Below, one piece after another: positions 47,168-58,000 of a DNA stretch of 64,000 bases. Under the pieces are notes generated by a model, which had not been told where the DNA came from, made no database searches, and saw nothing but the letters and a program-made list of their open reading frames with translations. Every line of letters begins with the position of its first letter. The first letter of the stretch is position 1. Position numbers and translations under genes: made by a program. The stretch is from Phragmites australis. Taxonomy: Eukaryota; Streptophyta; Magnoliopsida; Poales; Poaceae. The DNA is taken from NCBI RefSeq assembly GCF_958298935.1, contig NC_084941.1:13242001-13306000 (forward strand). The letters are read 5' to 3'.

Positions 47168-49149
47168 TCCGCGTGGAAGGTACTACTTTTATGCCAGTAA
47201 TACTGGTACGATATACGAAGGTCATATGTGGTTTGTTTTTTACTATTGGTTAAGTTGTGATGTGTCTATGCCCCACCTGAAATTTAGAGCTACGTCCGTT
47301 GTTGACCTTTCCATGTTTGTTGTTAAGGCTTATTAATGTACTCTATTGCGTTCAAATAGATATTGTTTCATAATGCACGTACAATTAAAATTTAGAAACT
47401 TGCACTACTAATATGCATAAATATATTAATGCTTGTCATATAAAAATTGTATTAGTATATTTTTCATGAAAATACTTCCAGATGATTACATTTTTAATAG
47501 CTTAGAAGATAAATTCTTAGAAAGTAATAGTAAAAGACATATTTTGAAACCGAAACGCTCACTTGAAAAAGAGAGTATGGTTTCAAAATTGTCACTTAAA
47601 TTGGATACTTCACTTTAACCAATAATGACATGGGTTCCGCTAATGCTATTATCTCTGCATGTGCTTTTTTTAAAACTAATAGGGCATGTTTGGATCCTAT
47701 GAATTGAATTTAATTCTAGCAATTAGATTCCAAATTCAGATCCCAAACAGAATTAAATTGGCAAGAATGTTATTCAGTTCCAATTTTCTTGTTTGGATTC
47801 ACATGGAATTGTTTTCTTGGAATCAAATTCAAATACCTGTTTGGATGATCCAAAGTGTGGGATCAATTTGATTGTAACAAAGAACTATACCTTGAAATTA
47901 GCAAGAATTGTGCCTTGCATAATAACACAAACTACACAAAAATTTGAGATTATCCAAGTAATTCCACCAATGAATAAGCACATGTTGCATCTGCTTTACA
48001 TCAATATCTCACAACTCAAAAGTAAAAGTTATATCTATGAACAAGTACATATCAAACTTAGCCATAGGCATACATAGCATCTGTTTAGCAATACAAGAGT
48101 CTTTCATAGTAGGTCACATGTCGAATTGCTCCATTTGAGGGCCAGAATATCACTATTCTGGATGAACTCATTTACTCGCTCAAGTGTAGAAATAGTCTTT
48201 GATGAGATTGTAAACAGAGACGAGATCATCATCATGATTCCATGTCCATCTGGGGCGAGTTTGGCTACAAAGGACGCTCAATTTGACACTTAAAACATGA
48301 CAAATCAGGCACAAAAGACAGTGGTCCATAGCTGAATTTCATTAGTAGGTGAACATTTGATGTAGTAACATACATACACCCTAGAGAGCAAGCCCGCAAT
48401 CTTGACACTCCTTGCTGCTTCACCGAGCTTGGTCATGTCAACTGATGACTTCCTAGCTTACAAGGCATGGAAATAGTTAGCACCAGGTTTGAATTCTGAG
48501 TACAAAAGCATAGCAACAACAATATGATATTAGGAATAGTGAGTGTATATGTTTTCAAAGAAAAGTGTCAACATAAAGAGGTAGATGAGAAAATAAATAC
48601 AAAAAATTGTATGCTGATATTCTAAATCACTCTTTAGTCTCTCTTATAACTATTTGTTAGACAAATGCATGGAACCTAATAGTTAATTTTTTGTCATTAT
48701 GCTCTTTTGAAACAATATTCTGAAATATAGTTTTCACCCGCCGGAATAACTCTCCTAGCAAAAAAAAAAAAAAACTCCCGGCAATAACATAGTCAAAATC
48801 ATAGACCATGTCTGTGAATCATGGCTTGAAGCACACCAATGACCCAATAAATTCTGCAGATTTCAGATTCTTTATTCTCATACCTCAAACCGATTTAATA
48901 AATATATCCAACTAATGACAACTCCAATCCAAATAAAAGAAGAATACAAATTACAACTGAGATGGTCTGCATAATGCAGGAAGGGACTTATGTGCCAAAT
49001 ATTAGGTTTTCAGATCACATAAGTGCTCATATCACTTCGATTTATACATACATTTAGAGGAAACCCACATAAACAAATTTGGAAGACACTAACTACTTGT
49101 TTCAGCTAGATCATTTAACAACAGATTTAACAAACCTTCACTACGTATC
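47168..49149. other. No supported gene; one exon-like scrap
   Basis: AT-rich DNA. On the minus strand about 48460-48375 a short open segment reads SSVDMTKLGEAARSVKIAGL, preceded by TTGTAAG and followed by GTGTATG, which could be splice signals. I cannot assign it to a family. A GGGCATGTTTGGATCC phrase at 47684, of the kind seen at ends of small grass transposons, has no partner that I found. A poly(A) run is at about 48760-48775. Confidence 0.35.
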
Positions 49150-49431
49150 TGTCGGTGTATCAGCAACTGGGGGTCCCTGAGTCCCGAGACCAGGCCAGCC
49201 GTCCGCCACGTGTCACCATCCCGCGAGGTCCCTCCTGTAGGATGAGGAAAATCTAAGTTCTGGGAGAAGGTGCTCGGGGCCACAGCCTCTGGTCCCCGAG
49301 CACCCCAGTTCCCCGATGACCCGCAGAGTCCGAGTACCGGGAAGAAAGTGCTCAGGGAGGTGCCCGTTCGCCCCCGAGTACCATAGTCCCCCGATGGGCC
49401 GAAGAGCCAAGAGCTCGAGAGAGAGTGCTCA

Positions 49432-49625
49432 GGGCTGCACGTGGCAGCCCCCGAGCACTCGGTTCCTCGAGGGTTCTACAGAAGTGCTCGGGAGAGAGTA
49501 CTCGGGGCTGCACGTGGCAGCCCCCGAGCACTCGGTTCCCCGAAGGTTCTACAGAAGGGCTCGGGAGAGAGTGCTTGGGGTTGCACGTGGCAGCCCTCGA
49601 GTACTCGGTTCCCCGAAGGTTCGCG
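49432..49625 (+). repeat. 73-bp tandem repeat inside solo LTR
   Basis: GGGCTGCACGTGGCAGCCC at 49432 and 49505 and GGGTTGCACGTGGCAGCCC at 49578 start 73-bp units; the third is partial. Each unit contains a perfect palindrome GGCTGC.ACGT.GCAGCC in the first two copies. The U3 location, upstream of the TATA box, suits an enhancer-like array. Confidence 0.85.
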
Positions 49626-50113
49626 CGAGAACACCCGATGCCCCGACGACCCCGAAGGGCCCGTCGACGAGGTGTCAACCAGTCAAAGGTCCGAGGCCGC
49701 ATTTAATGGGCATGCACGGCCTGACATCCTGACATTCCCAACTGCTCCCGCCGCAGTGTCAGTCCCTGCCATGCTTTGGCAGGGGGGCGTGGGTCCATTA
49801 ATTGCACGGGTCCCGTCCCGTATCATCCAGGGTGTCTCGGGATAACGTTGCCAGGATCAAAGCGTTCCGCCTGCCACCCTGCCCTGGCAGAGGAACAAGA
49901 CAGGGTGGGCGCGCCGGGTGCCCCTGTGGCCGCCCGGTGGGCCCTCTCAACAACGCCAGGACGCCCACAGTGACGGGTGGTCGGATGCACGCCGCGTTTT
50001 TCCACCGCCCCTGTCACTTCGCCCAGAAGGAATGATGATGCCTTTCTCAGCCGTGGCGTCTTGGAACTTGAGCCCCCTCTTTCCCATTTGGGGTATGTCG
50101 TGGCCGGCGAGCG

Positions 50114-50120
50114 TATAAAA
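50114..50120 (+). promoter_or_regulatory. TATA box of solo LTR
   Basis: TATAAAA in the context GAGCGTATAAAAGGAAGG, about 466 bases before the LTR end and well placed for an LTR promoter. If active it would direct transcription rightward, toward the host gene at 52062. Confidence 0.6.
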
Positions 50121-50579
50121 GGAAGGGATGGATAACACAGGAAGGGCGAATCGGATCAGCAAGGCAGAAGCACGACACAGATACACGAGAAAACATCCGA
50201 AGACAGATCGAGACGATCAAAGGCATCATCCGAAGAACACCGCAAGCAAGCTTGAGCAGAGCTAGAGCAAGGGAGCCTCAAGCTCTCTGTTAGGCAATAT
50301 ATTCTTGTAACCAGATATATCCTTAAGGGATTCCCTTCGAGGAAGAATATTACGTCCATACAGGAGTAGGGTATTACGCCCCCGTGCGGCCCGAACCTGT
50401 CTAAACTCCGGTGCATTTATTTCTCTTTGCACTAGGTCGATCATCCCCCACCACCGGCCGTTGCATTTATTTCCACTTCCATTTATTTCTCCGACGAACT
50501 CATTCAGGATCATCCCCCCGGCCGAATCTCTAAAAAGGGGTCTCTCGGGATCCCTGCGACAGGAGTTCATCCTCCGACA

Positions 50580-52061
50580 GTATCATTGCCTGCTAAAGCT
50601 GCTTTTGAAAGTACATGGAAGAATCAAGAATGAGATCAGCAAGCAGCCAAGCAGAGTATTAGCTATGAAACAACAAGAGTTTTGTAAACTTGCAAGTCAT
50701 AACAACAAGCAGTTGGCCAAGGAAATTTATATGCTTTAGTATAATTAATTTCACACCATAGGCTCAATGTTTACCCCGTATTTTAGGGAAGTGTTTTCGC
50801 AAGAAGTAACTAGCCAATGCATGTAGCACATCTGCAGTTCAAGGCATCCCCAGACTATTTAGGCTTCTGAAATTGATTCACATATGAGCTATTTCCAGTG
50901 ACTGCTCCAACGATACATGGTAGGTTCTTGGTTCAAGTCACCTACCCCTACTTTACGTGCATAGGGCAATGATAGACCTAGCGTATCCTGTGCACCGTTT
51001 GAGTACACAGTTTGATTCATACTCGTACAGGAGTATACAACAACACAACCATAAATTTTTGCGGTGGATTCAAGCATAGGACTAAACAGTTCGACACTTA
51101 GTTGGGGCACAAACATGCTAGAAAATCAGGAGGAAGCAAATTTCCATTAATCTACATCCCAAAACACTACAGATCAATAACAACCAAGCTACAATTATCA
51201 CACCACGAGTTCATCAAGCATATATATCAAACAAACACATATCACTACCATACACGCTAATATAATCCGCTGGTAGCACTGGCTTTGTCAAGAGCACCGG
51301 CTTTGTCAAGAGCACCCACTAGAAATAACTAGAACTCAGGGTAAATGAGGATCTATGGTTACAAGAGGAGGGAGTACTTGTGGGAGAGTGGAGGAGGCTG
51401 GCGGCGGGGATGCGGCCAACAACGATGGGGGAGCCTTTGGTGGCAGGGGAGACGCTGTGTCAAGAGTTAGGACTCAGAGTCAATGTGTTAAGATCTAGCA
51501 CGAGCGGACGAGACAAGATGGAATTGAGGTTTCCATTTTGTTAGCTAGAAATGTTACGTAGCTATGGATGAGCTTCACTGAAATCATTTGAATTTTTCAC
51601 TTTATACTCAAACAGACCAATAAATATATTTATTCGAAACAAAAGTACAAGATGAGCTAAACAGAATAATAAAGATATTGATTCAAAATAAGAGTACATA
51701 GTCTTGAAAAATATTTTTCAGATTACACAAATATAGCTACTGAATTTATTTTTCATACTAGATTTTACTTAGTGCAGCGAAGTAGCATGCTAAATCAAAC
51801 CATATAAACCACCAGATTTTTCTTCTCAAACAAGTCCTGTTTTGCGCGACTTTTCCCCACATGCTTATCACTTGTTTATTATTTGATATCTACTTATCTA
51901 GAATCTAGATGCGTATCAACTTATCACACCTCATTTTCGCTACACGTACGCACCCTACCTTCCAGGCTTCCACCGACTTCATCTCATCACCTTCCCATCC
52001 GACCCGACCGGTCCCCCCCCCCACACCCCCGCGCAATCCCTGCGCCACCGCCTCGCCGGCG
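50580..52061. other. Upstream region of the CTLH gene
   Basis: No gene assigned. The last 150 bases (51910-52061) become C-rich with a CCCCCCCCCC run near 52012 and no in-frame stop before the ATG, as in a grass 5' untranslated leader. A GC-rich patch with CATCCCCGCCGCCAGCC on the minus strand (51365-51470) may be an exon relic of an unrelated gene. Confidence 0.4.
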
Positions 52062-55000
52062 ATGGATTCGCCGCCGCCGGTGAACTGGGACGCGCTCGAC
52101 GCTCTCGTCCTCGACTTCGCAAGATCCGACCGCCTCGTCCTCCCTCCCCGCGCCTCCTCCCCGTCGCCACCCTCCTCCCCGTCCTCCTCCACTACCACCA
52201 CCACCACCATCACCACCGACACCTCCTCCTCCTCTTCGGCCCCCTCTTCGTCCTCGTCCTCATCCTACCGCTTGCGCCTCCTCATCCGCCGCGCCCGCAG
52301 CGCGCTCGAGGTGGGCGACGTCGACACCGTGCTCGCGCTCCTCCGCGCCCACGCACCCGTGGCGCTCGGAGACCACCGCCTCCTCTTCCACCTCCACAAG
52401 CAGGTAAGTGCCGCCCCGCAACCCCTTCCTTCGGAGTCTCCCTCTGGGAGCTCGTGATCGAGACATAAGTCTGTGTGGCGGTGCAGAGGTTTGTGGAGCT
52501 GGTGAGGAGGGGTGCGGAGACGGACAAGGAGGCGGCGCTCGACTGCCTTCGCACGGCGCTCGCGCCCTGTGCGCTCGATGCCTACCCGGTGAGGGCTATT
52601 GCTGCGACTCCCCTCCTATCGCCTGAACCCTAATGTATGTGCTTCCCATTGGGGTGTTTTGGCGTCATATTGATATACTCTATGCGAATTTGGTGTGGTG
52701 ACTATATAGTGAACCTTCACGAGTGGTTCATGGCATGCCAAAAATAAAATTGAATGTTTTTCATTGGCTGAGTTTGAATGAGTAAACAACTCTGCATGTA
52801 TAGGCTGTTAGATCGTATGAGTAGAGTATCATGATACGTTGGAAATTTGTTAGTTGTCATGCTTGCTGTTGTTTAACCTTTCTTGATAGCGCCCCTGATG
52901 CAAACATTTGCCGTAACTGTAATTTTTGATCTTTTGGATTGATCTATGCTTGAGCAGAAAATTCAGCTCGCTGATCTCAGATATTGATATATAGAGTGCA
53001 TCTTTTGGTTTGATGTATGCTTGAACAGAAAAGACTAGGTCGAATATCATTATTTTCCCTGTTATACTCATTGCACGTCTTACTTCACTAGCAGGGTGTT
53101 ATTATGCACTAATATTGCACTCATCTCCTCAAGACAAAATAATCTGTCTTAGTGCACGTCGTGCATAACATATGGAGACGAATGTGTTATAAAAATAATA
53201 TAGCCAAACTAACACATCGTTATGCAAGTTAACCTGTGATATTATTGCAAAAGAATATCCAATCATGTAATCAATGCCTTGTCATGGTGACATGGAGAAA
53301 GATAAGTCAAATCAGGTAGAGGCAGGTTCATATAAGCTCTAAAGGGACGTCTGGTTTTACAGCTTCTGAAGAAAACAATAACCATCACTACCGGAGACGG
53401 CGTCTTTGCCGAGTGTCCCATACTTTGCCGAGTGCTTTTTATCGGACACTCGGCAAAGAGGGTCTTTGCCGAGTTCCAGAGGTAAAGCACTCGGCAAACA
53501 TCTGGCACTCGGCAAAGACCCTCTTTGCCGAGTGCCAGAAATAGGACACTCGGCAAAAGAGTATCTTTGCCGAGTGTCAGAGAGCAAGCACTCGGCAAAC
53601 ATCTGGCACTCGGCAAAGAGGGTCTTTGTCGGGTGTAATTTTTTAACACTCGGCAAACCCTAATTTTTTCCCCCCTTTTGGCCTCCAAATTTTTTCTACA
53701 GCCCTCATACAGTACCTGGTACTCCATGTTCCAATGTGGCATATTTCTCGGACTTTTTCTATATTTCTTTAATTCATTTCAATTAATTGAATTTTCTTGG
53801 ATAATTCAAATTATAACTGCTAGTCATTCGAATAATGAAAAAAAATGAATGGAAAAATGATATTCATGTTATTTAGTATATTGTGAGACCGTATCCAGGA
53901 ACAGACCACCAATTTCGAATATCAAGGTCACGAAACATGACCACGAACTTGCGATCGAGTTGTTTTTAAATTGTATAAAAAGCAAACAAAGTCCGAAAAT
54001 CTTGAAACTTGTCAAGATATCATGATTTCATATGTGGAGGCTGTCATAAAAATTTGAGAAAGTTTTAAGCAAGTTATCACGTACGATGCTTGCAAACCGA
54101 AGAATCTCCGAAGAAGTTGCTTAAAACCTTGCTGAGATTCTTCAGTTTGCAAGCATCGTACGTGATAACTTGCTTAAAACCTTCTCAAATTTTTATGACA
54201 GCCTCCACATATGAAATCATGATATCTTGACAAGTTTCAAGATTTTCGGACTTTGTTTGCTTTTTATACAATTTAAAAACAACTCGATCGCAAGTTCGTG
54301 GTCATGTTTCGTGACCTTAATATTCGAAATTGGTTGTCTGTTCCTGGATACGGCCTCACATTATACTAAATAACATGAATATCATTTTTCCATTCATTTT
54401 TTTTCAATATTTGAATGACTAGCAGTTATAATTTGAATTATCCAAGAAAATTCAATTAATTGAAATGAATTAAAGAAATATAGAAAAAGTCCGAGAAATG
54501 TGCCACATTGGAACATGGAGTACCAGGTACTGTATGAGAACTGTAGGAAAAATTTGGAGGCCAAAAGGGGGAAAAAAATTAGGGTTTGCCGAGTGTTAAA
54601 AAATTACACTCGGCAAAGACCCTCTTTGCCGAGTGCCAGAAGTCTGGCACTCGGCAAATACCCTCTTTGCCGAGTGCCAGAAGTCTGGCACTCGGCAAAG
54701 CCCCTGAAATTTTTTTTAAAAAAATCCCGGTTTTCTTTGCCGAGTGCCAGATCGGGGGCACTCGGCAAAGAATTTGCACCTGTTTTTAAAAAACCCCTCT
54801 TTGCCGAGTGCCAGATCGGGGGCACTCGGCAAAGCAGGGATTTAAGTACCCGGCCCAGCCGGCCCGCACGCACGCACGCACGCACGCGCACCCGCCGCCG
54901 CCGCCGCCCGCGCCCGCTCCCGCGCCCGCCGCTGCCGGCCCCTGCCGCCGCGCCCGCCAGCGTGCCCGCGCCGCCCGCGCCCGCCGCCGCCGGCCCCTAC

Positions 55001-58000
55001 CGCCGTGCCCGCCAGCGCGCCAGCGCTGCCCGCGCCCGCCGCCGCCGGCCCCTGCGCCGCCGCCGCCGGCCCCTGCGCCCGCAGCCGCCGGCCCCTGCGC
55101 CGCCGGCCCCCGCGCCGCCCGCGCCCGCCGCCGCCGGCCCCTGCGCCCGCGCCAGCGCCGCCGCGCCCGCCACCACGCGCCGCCGGAGGAGGAGGAGAAA
55201 GACAGGAGGAGGAGGAGAGGAGGAAGAAGGAGGAAGGGAAGGAGAGGAGGAAGAAGGAGGAAGAAGGAGGAAAGAGAGGAGGAGGAGGAGAGGAGGAAGA
55301 AGGAGGAAGGGAAGGAGAGGAGGAAGAAGGAGGGAGAGAAGGAGGAGGAGGAAGAAGGAGGAAGAGAAGAAGGAGGAGGAAGAAGGAGGAAGGAGGAAGA
55401 AGAAGGAGGAGGAGGAGGCGCTCCGGTCGTCGTTGTCACGTTTCCGTATCACTAGGTATGCCATACCGTCGTCGTCGTAGTATTACTAATGGTTGCGGTA
55501 GTAGTAGTGGTAAAGTAGTTGTGGTGGTAGTCAAAGTAGTCGTAGGAGTGATTGTGATATTGTTATATATATGCGGTTGGATATAATCTTGTGGATGTCG
55601 GCCATCATGCCGTTCATATATATGTGCATGTCGGCTATCGTGCCGTTGGTTTTGTTGCAGGTTTTGGAAACCTCACCGTGCAGGGGAGGTGCTGCCGAAA
55701 TTTTGTATTAACAGTTTTATATTTCTTTTTTGGCAGAGAAGAGCCAGTCGGAGCGGCGCCGGAGTACCTCGGCGACCCCGATCGCCTTCCTTGGCGCTGC
55801 GAGACTGCCTGCACCACGTCGCCTGACTCCACCGCCACCCTAGGTATAACCCCTCTTTCCGTATCATGTTGTAGATCACGTAACCCAGTTAGGCGTCTCC
55901 CGTTCGAAAGAGATACGGTTGGAAATATGCAGATATTTGCATATCTAAAACCGTATCTGTTTCGAATTGTCCACGTTTTTTGGACAGCACGCGGATGCGT
56001 AGGTGGGGTTAGTTTTCATGATCTGCTCCGATCGGAGACAGAGTTTCGGCATCATCTCCCTGTTGTTCTCCGGATACACACTCTCCCTAGCAGGACGTGT
56101 ATTTGGAGAACAGCGGGGAGGTGCTGCCGAAATTCTGTCTCGAATAGGAGTAGAGAATGGAAACTAACCTCATCTACGGATCCTCGTGTGGGATTAGGAC
56201 CTAACCTCACCTATAAGATAGTAGGAACGGCGTGTAGATGCAATTGATGTTTATATTACTCGCCGCTATATATGTTAGAGGATGGAGGACCGTGAGTGGA
56301 TGTACACGGGCCGCGCAAGTCAGGGTCAGGTCACCAATGAATGGATCGACAAGACCGATGCTTTCTTGGAACGGGCATTTGGCGTGGCTGCTAAAGGAGC
56401 GAGTAAAATTTGCTGTCCCTGCAGCAAATGTGCAAACAGGAAAAGACAAACGAAGAAGGTAATGGGGGAACATCTTTGGAAGAATGGATTTACGGCAGAC
56501 TATACCCGGTGGGTCTACCATGGTGAAGCCGATCGTACGAGAGAGGAGGTGGTGAGGCCACGCGTCGAGGATTATGATGCTGAGGCCGGGGTAGCAAACA
56601 TGTTAAATGACTATCACGAGGCACAGTTCGCTGAAGGACGTACGGAGGAGGAGCCAGAGGCAACCGCAAAGGCGTTTTACGACATGTTTGCCGCGGCACA
56701 GAAACCCCTTCACGGCCAGACAAAGGTTTCTCAACTGGATGCCATTGGACGCATAATGGCGTTGAAGTCCCAGTATAGCCTGAGTCGAGACGCCTTCGAT
56801 GGTATGTTGACAGTTATTGGCAGCCTGCTTCCGGAGGGTCACCTTCTGCCAAAGAGCATGCACGAGTCACAGAAACTCCTTCGTGCACTTAAGATGCCGT
56901 ATGAGCAGATACATGCTTGCCCGAAGGGGTGCGTCCTATTTAGGAAAGAATACGTGGAAGCAAAGTACTGTCCAAAGTGTAAATCATCTAGGTTCCTGGA
57001 GGTAGATTCTGGTGATGGCCAGAAGAGGCAGCTTGACATTCCCGTGACAATCCTACGGCACCTTCCATTCATACCGAGGATCCAACGGCTATACATGACC
57101 GAGGAATCCGCGAAACAGATGACATGGCACAAAAATGGCAAACGATACAATCCTGACAGGATGGTACATGCATCCGATGGTGAAGCATGGACCCACTTCG
57201 ATGGCATTCATCATGAGAAAGCTAAAGAGGCTCGTAATGTACGTGTTGCGCTGGCAACAGATGGGTTCAATCCTTATGGAATGATGGCTGCCCCATACAC
57301 ATGTTGGCCCGTGTTCGTTATCCCCCTCAATCTCCCCCCCCCCGGCATATGCTTTCAATGACAGAACGTATTCTTGTCGTTGATAATTCCTGGACACCCG
57401 GGGAATAATATGGGTGTGTTCATGGAGCCTGTGATTGATGAATTGGTCCGTGCTTGGGAGGAAGGGGTATGGACATACGACCGAGCTACAAAGAAAAACT
57501 TCAAAATGCATGTTTGGTACCACTACTCCCTGCATGACTTCCTGGCGTATGGGATATTCTGCGCCTGGTGTGTTCACGGGAAGTTCCCATGCCCAGTATG
57601 CAAGGAAGGTCTGAGGTTCATTTGGTTGCAGAAGGGTGGCAAGTATTCATCGTTCGACAAACATCGGCAATTCCTCCCTCTTGACCATGCATTCAGACGA
57701 GACATCAAGAACTTTACGAAAGGTGTCGTAGTGACAGACCCTGCACCACCGATAATGACTGGTGCCACGGTTCGTGAACAGATAGATGGTCTCGTGGTCA
57801 ATCCAGAAGGTGGTTTTGTGGGATATGGTGAGCAACATATGTGGACTCATAAGTCGGGCTTGACTCGGCTCCCCTATTTTGATGACCTTCTCCTTCCACA
57901 CAACATTGATGTAATGCACACTGAAAAGAATGTTGCCGAGGCACTTTGGGCAACAATCATGGACATTCCTGACAAGTCAAAGGACAACGTTAAGGCTAGA

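Larger units (their letters stand above)
49150..50579 (+). mobile_element. Solo LTR, 1430 bp, perfect target duplication
   Basis: Begins TGTCGGTGTATCAGC and ends CATCCTCCGACA, with inverted ends TGTCGG and CCGACA. Both flanks are GTATC (49145-49149 and 50580-50584). A TATA box, GCGTATAAAAGGAAGG, lies at 50111-50126. No internal coding, so an intra-element recombination has probably removed the body. The sequence is GC-rich and generates many long overlapping open frames that are not genes. Because the target duplication is perfect, it is likely younger than the gypsy copies at 15 and 36 kb. Confidence 0.93.

Noticed and set aside
47168..47176. 9-bp target duplication for MULE-2
   Set aside because: AAATTACAT at the left and TCCGCGTGG at the right are unrelated; the boundary may be off by some bases, or the duplication has been lost.
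49316..49845. Overlapping ORFs of 93-138 codons
   Set aside because: They lie within the solo LTR and reflect the 73-bp tandem repeat and GC richness.
50461..50739. 92-codon ORF
   Set aside because: It spans the solo LTR boundary at 50579, so it cannot be an original gene.
54500..55586. Long open frames on both strands (up to 326 codons) in the CACTA
   Set aside because: They run through the foldback, GC-triplet and purine tracts in several frames at once, and composition explains them. The MPHWNMEYQVLYE start occurs twice because of the inverted repeat.
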